64,000 bases of DNA from Membranipora membranacea (GCA_914767715.1 OU612071.1:15062948-15126947), one strand, 5' to 3'. Shown: positions 11,318 to 24,216, counted from the stretch's first letter. Notes: generated from the letters alone by a model not told the origin. Numbers and translations are program-made.

Positions 11318-14300
11318 CTAATTCCCACATAAGCAGTCATGATGGCTAAGTGGTAGCCGAGCAGTTTTTGAATCATTGTGAGAATTTTGAGTAAAGTCAA
11401 TAGTCACCGTCCCACTGGGGACACAAGGACGCTTTCGAAATTGATCAGCTATAGAAACTCCCCCGACAACACCTGTCAATATCAAGAAGACACGTTACTG
11501 TTTTATAAGCTATATTGGCAATGAGTCATCCAAAAGGTGCACAACGCCTCTTCGAAATATTAAATTCACAAATGTGTATTATTTGTTGTGTACTGGGTTG
11601 TTGTTAATAACCACTCTAGAAAATGTTTACTGAATTTATGATGAAGCAGTATAGAATTACATGCTCCAAATGGAGTCAGGATAGTTATATTTCACTGACA
11701 CAACGGAAATCAAAGTAATCGTCAAGCAACTCATGATAATTCAGTACTAAGCGATCTTACGAATACAAAACAGTAGACAAAAATTAGGCAGGAAACAAAG
11801 TTTTGTATAGATCATTCACGCTGATCACGTGATAAATACTACTGCATGTATATGTCTGATCCATAGAGAGTGAATTAATACCAGTACCAGTACCAGCACA
11901 AGGAATTCGGAGTAACGACCCATGTTCAATTTTATCAATTAGGGATGGGTACATGTTAGGTATTGCTTTCAAATTTATTCTATCAATTAGAGGTACACCT
12001 GATAATAGTGAGCCAGGGCTGTTGTTTAGGGAAAAATGATGGGGGAGGTGCAAAAACCCTTTAAGGTGTAAATCACCAGAAGTAGCACCACCAGCCTCAA
12101 GAGCGTTCCAATGATATAAATAGCAAATGGAAGCTGATTCTGACATCGAATATTAAATTATAGCATTTTAGGCAACTCACTTGAGCACTCTATGGGGGGG
12201 GGGAGGGGGGTGGGGGAGAGCGCCCCTGCCTTCACTAGCTCTACAGGCCTGTAAACTTACGTGGACCACAGTAACCCTTGCAGACTCTTATTGTTATTTC
12301 GTTCGGGAGGTCAGTGAACCGAGTTCCTTCTCCAATCAGGGTAGGAAGACTGATGTTCCTTTCTTCTAGGCAGCAGCCAGAGAATCCCTCACTACACAAT
12401 GGGGCCATAAGTCCAACATCGCTCCTCAGAACTTCTACAAGATTAAAAATAAATTGACATTATTTTTAATTAATATTATTTTTAAATAACAAATTAATTA
12501 TTCATCAATAATATTATAAATTAACCACATTGGGACTGTTCGATGCTGGTTTTCTTCCAAAGAATTGAATGTCTGCTACTTGGATAAATAAGTGACATTA
12601 ACTACTTGGTACCCATGGTGAGCAAGGATATTACAAAGGACCGATACTGATCAGTCAATCAAAATAACTAAAACAAATTATTCGGAGCTGATAAAATAAC
12701 AATTAACTGTTATTTGACACTGTTGATATTGACCATATTATTAATTAATAAAATTAACATTGATTTATAGTATTTTCAATTATTTAAAAATAATTAATTA
12801 ATAATAATTAACTAATATTATTTTTAATTGATTAATTTAGTTTTAATTATAAATGATATCAATAAATATTAATTATTTTTTAATCAATATTAATAATGAC
12901 AATAATCAACCATATTGGAGAATCCAAAAGTAATCTAGTCTATTCAAACACCGTTCTTTATTCGGCAAAATCTGAAAAAACGTTGAGCCCTAAATATTTT
13001 GTATTTTGGAACTAGCTCAAAATTATTTCACAGTGTTACTGTAAACAGCTTGGGGCCAAAATAACCCAAGCAGTCTAATCAGTGTAGTCTGGTTAATTGA
13101 ATAAAATAAAATAATTAAAACTAATCAATATCATCATCGTGTGGCCTATAATTCAAACTATGGTAGGTACAACTTATGATTTTTTTTTATCATGGGAGCC
13201 TCAGTAAGAAAACAATGAGCAGTTCATCATAGCCTCTGCTGGTTCACTAAATATACAAAGAGTTTTCTTAACACATACCATTCAAAACTTCAGACTCACA
13301 GGATCCATTTCTGAGAGCTTTATCACGTTTCTCCCTGGTGTCAATAGTCTGTGCGAGAAAATAATCTGTAATATAATATATATATCATAATATAATATAA
13401 TATATATAATATGATGACCCAAACCGTCTTCAGTATTAGTAGAAGGTGGCTCAGTTGGTTAGAGAACCGGACTTCAGCATGCAAGTGTTGAAGGTCGTGG
13501 GTTCAAATCCAACTGCAGTCTATCGACTACCGGGGTTTGGTTGATCCCCAGGTGTGCTCTGACATGCCAGTAAACTGAGAGCAAATTGGCGCAGACATTG
13601 CGGCTTCACCCTTAAGGCACAAAATTTTTCGCCACCCATTCTTCGGAATGAGGTGCGTGACCGAACCTTGCAATTATAACCAACATTTAAACCAACAGTA
13701 TATTATAACGATAGCTCTGTCTAACAGGCATAAACTAAATCTGACGATTTGAGGATCTCTATGTTTGAAGGCATTTTTTAGTGGTCATTTCAATACATAC
13801 AATCTCTTCATAATAATGTTCTATCAGGGGGTAGATATATAACATTAGTGTGGTAAAACTCACATGCACATACACACACGCACACACACACACACGCTCA
13901 CGCACACTGCATGCACAAATAACAGTTGTGTGTGAGTTAAAGTGGGTTAAAATGTGGGTTAAAATCGCAATTCTGTCTCTGTTTGAAGACTGAGAAATAA
14001 CAGTGCCTTAAGGGCGCGGCCGCTGTACACAGCGCAAAGTTGATCTAAGTTTGCAGGCCTAGTAATCAGGAATTTTGTCTCTCTTATCTCTGCAGAGTTC
14101 TTTTTTCAGATATGAAGCCGATACAAAATAATGAGGAGCGAACCAGTTGTGAACAGTTATGACGAACCAGTTGTGAACAGTTATGACGAACCAGTTGTGA
14201 ACAGTTACAATGATAGTAATTTTATATATATTCTAGAAATTTTAGAAATATGTTCAAAGGTAATTTTCTCTCTATGGTGGAAAGGTGTGGTGAAGCAGGC

Positions 14301-16149
14301 TACAAGTGAGACCATATCAGTAACAAACACATTCTTAGGCAATGTCAAAGAGCTGCAATACCTTTTCCCAAAATCTTTTTTGAGGGAACTGAAAATGATC
14401 TTCACCTGAAATGAGGGTGTATGTCTCCTATCCGAAACAATAAAATTCTCATGCAATATCAATCCATACAGCATCACACAAACATTACCACGCACATGCA
14501 CATATTCTTAACATAAGATACACAAACTCACAACTCATACAAAAGCACAGCGATAGTGAACTGCTCACCTCTCTTAGAGGGTTCTTTCTTCAGAGATGAG
14601 ACCTCTGCAAAATAATTATAGTTGTTAAAGTTGTTTCAGCAACGAAATATGTGTAAATCCCTACTTATACACATTGAATCAGTATCATAAACACCACATC
14701 ATTTTAGTTAGGTTATATGAACAGGAAAAAACATCGCACTGCCCTGTGAGATTGCATTAAAAGGGGAAATATCTATGTCTGTTTTCTAATTCAATTCCAC
14801 AGAGAGTTTGGCCTTACCCAAATTCCAGAAATAATTTATGGAAGAATGAGGCAAAGAGCATTGTTAGTATTAAAGCAATAGATGCGCCTCCCCATATTTG
14901 GTATGATATTGAAGGTCTCAGTCTAATTAAGGGCACCAAGGCAACCTTTTGAATAGGTTTTATAATGCACAGTTGTTAGTATCAAAATAATCTTGTGTTC
15001 AGGGTAATCAATATGATGACTTGTGATTTTAGATTTCCCACAATCCAATAGAAAGTAGTCACATGACTTCCTGGTGGCAAACAAATGTGATAAACAATGT
15101 CTGAGTTCTCACAGCTTTGTAGAAAGGCCAGACAACCCTGATATTTGGAAATGCGGTGGGATATTTGATACTTTGTTTTGGATTGATTTCAGTCCAAACA
15201 ATAGCTTTAGGAAAGTTTGATTTCCTGTGTAATCACAGGGGCGTAGTTAAGAAAAAATGGTAGTGGAGGCGAAAATCGTTGAGAGTGTGAGGTAATACAG
15301 GTTGGGTATTGTAAGCTCCTCCTGAGTCCCCAGCCTCCAAGGCGTTCAATGATCTAAATAGCAAATGGAAGTCCTAAATGAGCTGATTCTGGCATGGGAT
15401 ATTCAATTATAGCATTTTAAGGCCACTCTATTGAGCATTCTAGGGGATGCAGAGCGTCCCTGACTCCCCTAGAACTCCGGGCTTGAATCATGAACTGCTC
15501 ACCTTCTCTTACTGCTTTGAGCTCCCTTGCCACGGCTGAAAGCTGGATGATTACGACTATAATCACCACTACAGTAGAGAGTAGTCCTAGTATTTTCAGA
15601 GATGTTAGCAATAATCCATTGTTATTTCCTGCTACACTTTTAGAATGGGACTGTAAGTTGGGACTCCGTTCTACATAGCTAGAATCGGCTCGCCTATGAA
15701 GTGGAAAACACACATAGTAACTTTTTTTTAAACATTTTATTGGCAGTCTATTTCATTCCACTAGCGGAATGTTTTCCGAATAGTGTTGAAAATGTAGTGG
15801 CTAAATCAAAACGAACTCTTGGTATGATTAAGAGGGGCCTATGCTTCGCTCCTATTGAGACTAAGCTACGCAGGACTGGTATTGAAAACAATCTAGAACG
15901 CATGCAACGCAATGCTGTGAAATGGATTTACTACCTGAAACGACTTGAAAGTGTGTCAGAATGCATAACAAAAAATTCTATTTGTTTATTATCTGACAGA
16001 CGGGATAAACTTGATGCTATCTTTCTGAGAAAGATAGAGGCTGGATTGTTTGAGGTACAGTTAAACCAATAGGTGAACTTCGCATCTGCCGACCATCCTC
16101 AAAAATGTTTTGTCGCTTAGTACATACAACGAACTTACCTTTGGGCCAT
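11318..16149 (-). CDS. Gene A: type II membrane cystine-knot (TGF-beta-like) ligand
   Basis: Model: exons 16149-16139, 15693-15503, 14604-14569, 13365-13279, 12434-12261 and 11472-11318; 654 nt, 217 residues, GT/AG borders, phase 2 after exon 1 and phase 1 after all others. Residues 1-30 are polar and 31-57 form one transmembrane helix (LLLTSLKILGLL, then Val/Ile-rich); no cleavable signal. A short stalk follows, then REKR (90-93), a furin-type site, and the knot domain: C122, C129-C130, CxGxC at 160-164, C183 in CVP, and CxC at 213-215, ending CGN. The C..CC / CxGxC / CxC plan and the 29-residue gap after CC fit TGF-beta/activin-like folds; PDGF/VEGF is the alternative. One NIS sequon at 135. 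Only one Cys stands where most TGF-beta ligands have CC, so the usual inter-chain bond may be missing. Cleavage at REKR would release the ligand (inference). Confidence 0.8.
12014..12251 (+). mobile_element. MITE, CAGGGCCGTAG family, next to a splice donor
   Basis: Begins CAGGGCTGTTGTTTAG and ends TCTACAGGCCTG, with a G-rich tract near 12194. Its right end is only about 9 bp from the exon 5 donor of gene A. Gene B lacks it in the matching intron, so it arrived after the A/B duplication. Confidence 0.7.
12525..12650 (-). promoter_or_regulatory. C-type leader/promoter copy inside gene A intron 4
   Basis: 12532-12580 matches the C2 and C3 leaders upstream of their start codons (C2 44574-44622, C3 61177-61225; shared CCAAAGAATTGAATGTCTGC), and 12600-12632 matches the sequence above their TATA box. 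The TATA box is not kept here (TTATTTATCC instead). It lies just upstream of cystine-knot exon 5. Either a fossil of a C-type promoter or a weak internal promoter. Confidence 0.55.
13372..13412. repeat. TATA/ATAT microsatellite
   Basis: Run of TAATATA/TATATA units directly upstream of gene A exon 4 in the coding direction, overlapping the region where its acceptor TATATTACAG sits. A CA-rich run follows at 13868-13905. Confidence 0.7.
13445..13690 (+). mobile_element. tRNA-derived SINE (family 1)
   Basis: A-box-like GGTGGCTCAGTTGGTTAG and B-box GGGTTCAAATCC, then the family body (GGTGTGCTCTGACATGCC, GAGCAAATTGGCGCAGA). Other copies lie at 17340-17583, 25640-25862, 31225-31826 and 37385-37615. 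Confidence 0.85.
14088..14130 (-). pseudogene. Decayed duplicate of gene A exon 3
   Basis: On the minus strand TCATATCTGAAAAAAGAAC matches exon 3 (TCATCTCTGAAGAAAGAAC at 14569-14604) and continues with a similar tail. Its acceptor reads TTGTATCGG rather than TTGCAG, so it should not splice. It lies about 450 bp downstream of the real exon 3. Confidence 0.55.
14138..14210. repeat. 24-bp tandem repeat, three copies
   Basis: GAACCAGTTGTGAACAGTTA followed by TGAC occurs three times, within intron 3 of gene A and antisense to it. Translation on the plus strand gives EPVVNSYD repeats, but no gene structure supports coding. Confidence 0.85.
15236..15485 (+). mobile_element. MITE, CAGGGCCGTAG family, shared with gene B
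   Basis: Begins CAGGGGCGTAGTTAAG and ends GAACTCCGGGCTTG; AATCA flanks both sides (15231-15235, 15486-15490). It sits 17 bp inside intron 2 of gene A. Gene B has a MITE of the same family and orientation 20 bp inside its own intron 2 (29926-30154), so the insertion predates the A/B duplication. Confidence 0.85.
15725..16075 (+). pseudogene. LINE reverse-transcriptase C-terminal fragment
   Basis: The open frame contains SKRTLGMIKRGL and ENNLERMQRNAVKWIYYLKR and ends near DRRDKLDAIFLRKI, typical of the region after the polymerase core in non-LTR retrotransposons. It has no catalytic motif and lies antisense in intron 1 of gene A. Its first 60 bp recur inverted at about 26935-26990. Confidence 0.6.
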
Positions 16150-16849
16150 TATTCTAAGATGAGCTTTCTTTAGAGGTTTTAAGAGTCTTCCGCGCAGCTA
16201 TCCTATGTGTCCTGTTAAACAAAAATGGTTTGATAAACAAAGAAAGGAAACATTCTTGTCACAAGTAGTATTAAAGTTTTTATTGACCGATTTTGGCATT
16301 CTAATGGCTGTAGCTGTATTCGTATGCTGCTTTAACTTTTGTTGTTGGGTGAGTTTCAGAATTTTAATTTATACATTCTAGCTCGAATCTGTAGGCTTAT
16401 GGAATGCAAAATCCCAAATACAAGATAACTGAAAAGAAGCCTCCCATCAGCTGCCACGCACCACAGTCCAACAGCAATAACCTAGTAAAAACTAATATAT
16501 ATCACTTACAGACTTAACAAACAGAAGCACAGGTCCTCATCCCTCAAAAGGAGATCTGAATGTTGCAACAAGCGTATAAGATCGGGCTATGTTACTGTCA
16601 AGTATTGTGGTGATGTGATGGCTGTACTGTGTAGACTGCGAGAAATAGCAGACTTCTACTTAATGACTGATCACTGGTAATTTTGAGTGAAGGTGATGGC
16701 TTCATTGCAGTGATTGTTAGATTGTATTCATAATATTTAAACGCAATGGATGCATGGCGAATCCTATTATGGTTTCGATTCTTAAATAACGAATTAAACG
16801 ATCAAGCAGAGGAAAGATTACTTAGTTGCACACTGAATTTTTTAATTTT

Positions 16850-17200
16850 ATTTTTTTAAATACTTTATTAATACTCAAAAGTATCATAAATTAGAAGTCT
16901 AACATTGCTCGAAGTATTTTTTTTTCAGTCTAGGCAAGGAAACTCACCTACCCGTGTGCAGACAGCAGACAGCAGACAGCCATCACACACGGAACTGACG
17001 TCATGTATACTCCTTTGCTGGTATTTATTCCCTTGCCTACCATGAAGCCAAACCATGTATTAAATAAATATATATATTAACATGTATTATATATAAATAT
17101 AATTTTAAAATCATAATAAAAAATAATATATATGAACATATATATATGAATAATATATTTGAAAATATATTATAAAAAAACACAACAAAAATGTAGTACT
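16850..17200. other. AT-rich stretch, no gene seen
   Basis: Poly-T runs and ATATAT tracts (17065-17175), plus a short CAGACAG triplication near 16960-16980. Confidence 0.5.
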
Positions 17201-17211
17201 AGACAAACTGT

Positions 17212-17290
17212 TCATCGATGGGGCTCGAACTGAGGCACTCATGATCACAAAACCAGCCACCTCTAACACTGGGCTATCCCTGATATGTTA
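17212..17290 (-). mobile_element. tRNA-like SINE head (family 4)
   Basis: The minus strand reads GGGATAGCCCAGTGTTAGAGG, a change of loop, then CAGTTCGAGCCCC, the A-box and B-box layout of a tRNA. Similar heads lie at 38070-38160. No long body is recognisable. Confidence 0.5.
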
Positions 17291-17339
17291 ATTTAGGAGT
17301 ATTCTGCAGCAGTGACGGTGCAAGTTGATTAAAAGGTTG

Positions 17340-17583
17340 ATTAAAATCCAATGTCTTATCACTCGCCCATCCCGAGGCATGGGCGGCGAAATATTATTGC
17401 CTTATTGGCGAGGCCGCAATATCTGCGCCAATTTGCTCTCTGTTTGCAGGCAGGTCGGAGCACACCTGGGGGACCAACCAATCCCCAGTAGAAGATAGAC
17501 TGCAGTGGGATTCGAACCCACGACCTTCAACACTTGCGTGTTGAAGTCCGGCGCTCTAACCAACTGAGCCACCTCCTACTCCT
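17340..17583 (-). mobile_element. tRNA-derived SINE (family 1)
   Basis: Well-kept copy: GGTGGCTCAGTTGGTTAGAG, then GGGTTCGAATCCC, then body GGTGTGCTCCGACCTGCC to TTTCGCCGCCCATGCC. Confidence 0.85.
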
Positions 17584-17599
17584 ATAACACTAACAGCAA

Positions 17600-20500
17600 C
17601 TGACGAAAAAATTCGTCGAATTTAATATAATATTTTATTTTAAAAAAACCTTTTGGTATGCTATCTTAATAAAAAGTGGCCACTTTTACAGGGATTGGTG
17701 CTATAAAAATGATAAAATGCACAAAACTTATCGGCAGCTGATCTTGATTATAGAGCCTGATATGCATATATAGCAGCGTAAAGGTGCAACAATCAGCAAT
17801 AAACATTGCCACTTTCCTAGTTCAAGTAAAATTGCAAATTAATGTAGACTACAAATTGATATTATCAACATAAACACAGTTCATATATTATTGTGCAATA
17901 CGTTCTCTTAAATAGTCAGTCCTACTAGGTCATGTTTGGTATGGTTTGAAAAATCTCCGACTGAAAAGTTGTTATTAAAGCATATGAAATAAACAGCCAG
18001 TGAACCTAATTGCAGTAAAACTGCTGCAAAGTCTGAAAATTGGGATCGTAGTGGATCATAGTTGTTTATTACCTCCATAAACATATACATACTCTATAAA
18101 CTTATAAGTATTTAGATTCACTATGACCCGCTATGATCCTTGCTAATATGTTTAAAAAAAAACTAAAATGCAATTTCCATGATTTCCATTTTTGAAAAAA
18201 AAATTTATTTCCCTTATGAACTCACAGTAAATTGATTTGATTTGATTGACTGTTCCTTTAACATTATGATTTCCTGGAATACAATTTTTTTTTTAAAATG
18301 GCTGTGCAGGGCAAGTTGCATCATAAAATTTTTGTGAATTTTATACCTTCGGTAGTTCGGTGGTTCCAGCCAAGACTGAGGCTCTTTAATTTGAAAGGAT
18401 AGAGATGTTCTTTTTACTTTTTTTATTTTGAACCTAAGGCAGAAGTTGAGTTTCTTCAGTTTGGAAAGAAATGTCATAAGTTTGATACGATTGAAACTAT
18501 TTTTGATTTGTCTATAACTAAAACAATTTTTATGCTACTGGATTGTGTATTGCATCAAAGTGTCATTACTATTTTGAATTTTTAAAGCAGTAATAGCAAT
18601 CCGGGACGATCGCAACTGTTCGACACGGATATGGCTGTGTAAAAAACAAGGTGTAGTTGGATTGCTCCGAGTCTACTCTGTATTGAGCAAGGGGAATATA
18701 GTTTTTTCAAGGGTTCTTTGTGTAGGTGCACTTTCTACTTTGCTCAAGAGTTGTGTTACTAATTATTATTATGGTTGCAGATTACATTATAATTCCTATC
18801 GGGTTCTATTATGATTATTCAAGACACAAGAGGGTCACGATACCCATTAATAACTATACACAGATCCGACAAGATTTGATGCGATTAATGAGCGCGCAGA
18901 AATAAATCCACTCGACAGATATTAATACATGCACAGAAGTTGATACACTCTCTCGAAATTGAAACATTGAAATATCAAACTAAATTTCAATTATCACACA
19001 TCTCAAATTTGCACTTATTTTTGATGATATTATACTTGTTGAATCAAGACTGTCAAAGGATGACATAATTAAACAGAGTATTAAAAATTAAAAACATTAA
19101 TACATTAAAAAATTAAACTAATAAAAAAAAAGATTGCTCAATTGATTCCGCGAAATGTCTATTTGAATGACAGAGCTGCAGGTCTCTGATTTATGAAACT
19201 TATTCAATGTTTCAGCTCTGATGATACAAAGGGGCCAACAAAGGCAGTCAACAGTTTAAAAGAAAGTGTAACAATATTAAAGTGTTCACTTTTTATTACT
19301 ATTCACAAGTGATAATAAAATGATACAATGTATGAATATCCGAAGGTGGTCTGGAGATTGAGTCTAATGGGCTATCAAATTGTTACTGGAGTTGCGCCCT
19401 TTTGTTCTGAGGGAAGACAACTCATCTCAACTCACAACAGTCTTCATCTGCTTTATCTGTGCTTCAACATCAAGTGTTTGTATCCTCCTCAACCAAAGAA
19501 CAGGAAACTCAAGCTTTTAAGCTTAGTGCTTTAGGGGCTGATTCCTGTCATCCGCAATAAATTAGATTTAATATAAACCAGATCTAGGGCTAGAAGAATA
19601 TTGAGGTGAATTTGTTTTACATGCCAGTGTGAAAAAATGAGACTAAGCAAGAAGAAAGCAGCTATGCCCTTGAAAAAAGTAACTGGTCAGGCAAAACTCT
19701 TTGAGTTAGCAACAAAGAGAAGGTAAGACTCTAACTGTGCAGTATATAAACATGCAACAAATAATATAACAATGCTGCAAAACCTCCCTCTTATTCAGTA
19801 AATCCAAAGACAGCATCTAGCTGGAAATAAAGTGATGACTGACAACACTAAACAGCATACAGCTGTAACCCCCGTTAACCATTAAACACACTGTTAATCA
19901 TGAGGCACTCCTTTAACTTTTAGTTCCTGAGTGTACGAAGTCTTCAAAGGTATTCAAAGGTATGGCTAATCAAACCCCTTTATTATATCATATAAAGGGG
20001 TTTGATTATGAGGGGTTTCCCAGCGGGCACATTGTATGCGGCAACATGTTTCCAATGTTGCAATTGGATTGTTTCTGTGTTGCATGGTACACATTTAACA
20101 TTCAATATCTTGTAGATGCATAAATGGTGCATACAAAGCAACGCAGTTTTTTCCAATTTGGTAACTGCGCAGTAACTACAGCTACTTTACTAGAGAGTAA
20201 TTTGCAAGAATACTGGCATCATATGTGATCAAATGCTTTGCCATTTCTTTGCTAACACTCTGTGTGGCTCCAAATTGTGTGCAACTCTATTTTGCTCTGT
20301 TGTATTACATTTTCTTAAAATCAAATCTAGTCTCTAAACTCAATGACTTACGCTACACTAGTGGAAGTCCAAACGTCTAATGGGCCTACTACTCAACATC
20401 CACAGTGGACTGAATCACTATGAGTAAAACACCCTCCTAAATGCTAATTGATATTAAATCTAATAAATCGTAATTAAAATGAAATATATACTGAGGTATG

Positions 20501-20960
20501 ATATATTGTGTATAAATTTGCTGTGTAGAAAATGCATGGTTACTATATATACAAGCCTCTAGTTAGATGTGTAGCAGAGGCAGTTTATATATCGTAAAAA
20601 TATCTACTAAAATGCACCATTCCAACATAATAGCGTGACAGATTGCCACATTAGGCAGACGTAGTTCAGCCTCTAAGGTAAACATCTTTTCAACATAGTT
20701 TAGATACAGTTGTGCCGGCTGGGTTTGATATGAGGAGGATAATGATTGATTATTTAAATCATTGATTAGTTGAAGCTTTCTATATTTTTTAAGCTCCACT
20801 CCTGGATCCTTTTAGTGTGTATGTTTGTATTGGTAATGATCTAACATGAAGTGACCCTGTGCCACTAGTGGTCGACAGACATCTTCAGTGCGGCAGATCC
20901 TTTGGCCCTAAGATAGGCATGATGATGATAAGTTAGCTAAAAGTGTAGCATGGAGTACTC
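17600..20960. other. No gene seen; repeats and AT-rich DNA
   Basis: 17930-18250 is a copy of the repeat at 9160-9500. A perfect hairpin lies at about 19972-20015 (arms TAATCAAACCCCTTTAT). Open frames here lack splice context or motifs. Confidence 0.5.
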
Positions 20961-21009
20961 CTATCATAAATATATCAGGTTTGTTGTCATGTTGTTGTAC
21001 ATGTACTTT

Positions 21010-23865
21010 GTACATGTATCTTGGAGTTGATTGATTGATTTATTACTATCACAAACATTAAATGTCGAGAAAAAAGGACGCATATGCTTTGTCATAATCA
21101 GAGGTTGCTACTAGTGCATGGAACTTTGGTTTAAAAAAAAAAGAATCTCATTAAGTGTGATGCACATTTGTCTCAGAAAACAGTCTTTGCCCCATGAGCT
21201 GCGATATTTAACATGTCTAAAACGGCCAGAAGGGCAACTTCAAGAAAATCGTGTATAAAATGATCTTCATCAGAAAAACAACACATGATAATGGATTTAG
21301 TTCTCTGTTTAACAATAGTATCGAGGTCACCTACGTCAAGCTCTAAATTCTCTGCATTATTGAAAATTTTTCGCAGTAATTACTTGTCTTTAGCATATAT
21401 GCTAGTGTGCAAAACAGGCAGACAATACATTTAGAGTGAAACTACATACCTTTGGACAGCATGGAAGCTAATGGCTTTGAACTCAGATACATAAAATTGT
21501 TTTCAACATACATCCTTTGACTTGCTTTTCCAGTTATTTTATGCACATAATCTTTGAATCTCAGTCTGTTGTCAATCTCTACACCATATACCGGTGCCAT
21601 CTAGAGTCAGTTTAGGAGTATCAGGTCTGAGACGTTGAGTAGAGAAAAGCATTTCCTTTGTCTTAGAAGCATTAAGTAGTAAATCTAAATCAGTGCATTG
21701 TTTGGAGATTCTTTTAATTTCAGAAAAATAATTACATAAGTCTAAATCATTACCAACTAATCCAATTACCCAAGTGTCATCTGCATATTTGAGTACTGTG
21801 ATATTCCACAGTCTAGATGTAATCCTGTTTGTATAGATAGAGAATAATAGTGGCGAGATTACACTGCCCTGGGGAGTTCCTGTATGTGTCAATATCGGCG
21901 CAGACAGTTGATTGCTCACCATTGTTTGCTGGACACGTTTACTCAAGAAGCTATTAACCCATCCTATTACTCTGGTCTCGAGGTGTTGTAGCAGGGGGAT
22001 TAGAGACTCTACTCTGATAGTGTTGAAAGCAGAAGAAAAATCCAGAAATAAACATCTTGCATAGTTAGAGGCTGCTTGGTCAATAAAGTTTGTGATAGTT
22101 GTTGTTAGGCATAAGACAGCATCTTGTGTTGATCTTTTCTGGCGGTAGGCAAACTGATGGCAGTCCATGGCTGTGTGTTTAGTAATGTATAGTTTATTGT
22201 ATATATATATTTTTTCTCCCTAACATTTTACATAGGCAGCTGGTTATGGCGATCGGACGGTAGTCTTTGAGTTGTGTAGGTGTAGTGACTTTTGGTAGTG
22301 GTTTTATTACAGCAGATTTCCATAGCTTAGGTGTCGTATGTTGCATTATAGATTTATTGAACAGTTTAGTGATAACAGGGGCTAGTTGGTAGGCACATAT
22401 CCGAAGGACCTAAGGGATTAATCCATCGGGTCGAGCTCCTTTCCTAGTTGTGAATGTTTTCAGTTGTTTGAGAACAGTTTCTTCATTCACTTCAAATGGA
22501 GGAGCAGTCATTTTGGTTTAATTGATATCTGGGTTATTTATTACAGGTTTCTCATAGCGTGCAAAGAAGTTGTTCAGGTCGTCTGGTTTATATTAAATTT
22601 CATGTTCAGTTGTAGAGGTTGATGTAGGAAGTCCATTTAATTTCTTAATATCTTTCCAAGCTCTGGCCGGCTCATTGATTAGATGTTGTTGAATTCTTTT
22701 GGAGTATTCCACTTTTGATTTGGTGATTTCTTTGGTGACTAATTTTTTAAGTTTATGATACAGTTTTCCATTTCCACTTTGGTGTGCCTCTTGTTTCTGT
22801 TCAATCAAACTATCTATGTGCTTGGACGTAATCCATGGTTTCTGATTTGTGTGCTTTTTAAATGTTTTCTTAGGTATGCACAGGTCCGTACAGAAGTTTA
22901 TATAATCCAAGATGTCATCCGTCTGTTTATTAATGCATGTTTCGTCAAGAAGATTATCCCACAGGGTGATATCCAAACTAGCCTGTAGAGCTTTGCAGTT
23001 CTCATCTGTATATTTTCGGTTTGTGACATATGAAGGTTTAGTTTTTGACAGAGGCTTGTAGCTAGGTATTAAATGCATGACATGGTGATCAGAAAGGCCA
23101 AGTTTAGCAAGTTGGTGGCAGTGACTGTAGCCGTTCTTGATTCGAGTGAAGCATTTATCCGGATTTTTATTATTCCGAGCAGGTTTCTTGATTATTTGGT
23201 AGTAGTTGTTGAGCTTGATTGGTAGTTGATTAAAGTCTCCCATCAGTAGTATGCAGGCATTAGGGTATGTAGTCTCAATTTCTTTTAGATGTGAAGTTAT
23301 AGTGTTTATAGTCGAGGCGGTTGTATCTTTGAGTCTTGATTTTTCCAGTGAAAGGGGTATTGCATGAGGTAGTGATGATTGAAGAGATCGCAGTGATTGT
23401 CCGTATGATTGTAGATAGTCTGATTATTTGTTGACCAGCATTTATCGATGTACATCAAAATGCCTCCTCCTATTGTCTTACCACTATCCTCTGGTAGCCT
23501 TTCATTTCTAAACTGTTCATATACATCTAGTTCTGTCCGTGATTTTGAGATGTCAGGGGTAAGCCAGGATTCGGTGATACATATAACATGAGAAAAATTT
23601 TCGAGTCGTTTGGTGTTTAGCAGTCCATATAATTCATCAAGTTTATTACACACAGAGTTAGCATTTGTAAGTGCAATTGCTGGTGGAGGGACTCTGCCTT
23701 GGTTCCTGCTTAGGTTGACTCGTTCACCAGATCGCCTTCCTCGTTTCTTAATTTTTAATAATCCAGGATCAGTTTGTTTTACAAGTTTTTGATAGATTTT
23801 TAATATCCATAATAGTAGCATAGTTCGCATACTCAAGGCTCCTCACTCCTTTTGGATGTAATATA
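21010..23865 (-). pseudogene. Dead non-LTR retrotransposon (CR1/L2/Jockey-like LINE)
   Basis: Three collinear broken frames on the minus strand. 23836-23306: N-terminal half of an apurinic-type endonuclease (LTNANSVCNKLDEL, ICITESWLTPDI). 23243-22593: endonuclease C-terminal half (MGDFNQLP, LGLSDHHV) and linker. 22168-21572: reverse transcriptase with FAYRQKRSTQDAV, LFLDFSSAFNTI, TGTPQGSVISPLLF and the catalytic YADD. A frameshift near 21600 moves the thumb region (IDNRLRFKDYV) to the next frame, with further breaks between the blocks. It sits in the spacer between genes A and B and cannot make a full protein. Confidence 0.85.
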
Positions 23866-24216
23866 AGGGTGAATATGAGCAAAAGTATAAGCAGAGGCTG
23901 CAATAACTGCGCCATAGTTGCCAGCAGTAATTATAACACAGGTATTATTGTATAATAAATTAGTGAAAGGGGATTTAGAGAGGAGCTTGAAAAGCACGTC
24001 TTATCCCTTTGACTGCTAACTGTTATCTTCTCTGTTCATACTACTGAGGATTTACCATGCAACCCTGACCTATATATGATAGAGACTGACTTGACTTTTG
24101 GCGTTGAGGGGACTATACTAGTCTGCTGACTTTCATGGTGAGTGGACTGCCTTGTATCTTGCCATCCTTTATTGAACCCAACATCATAACAGCTACCTCA
24201 ACTTGCAAAATATTGG

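Larger units (their letters stand above)
10440..16840 (-). repeat. Left arm of a large inverted duplication (carries gene A)
   Basis: Gene A plus flanks match gene B plus flanks in reverse. Shared landmarks include the 3' flank (ACGTCTGACATAATACAA and TAACCTCC near 10800-10890; counterpart 36270-36360), an outer segment near 10500-10600 (counterpart 36715-36840), and the upstream segment 16150-16840 (counterpart 27870-29043, for example CATCCATTGTGTTTAAA-like sequence). Introns have diverged by insertion. Confidence 0.8.

Noticed and set aside
13330-13350. Alternative acceptor CGCACAG for gene A exon 4
   Set aside because: In the incoming phase it gives a stop at once. The acceptor TATATTACAG 17 nt upstream keeps the frame through REKR.
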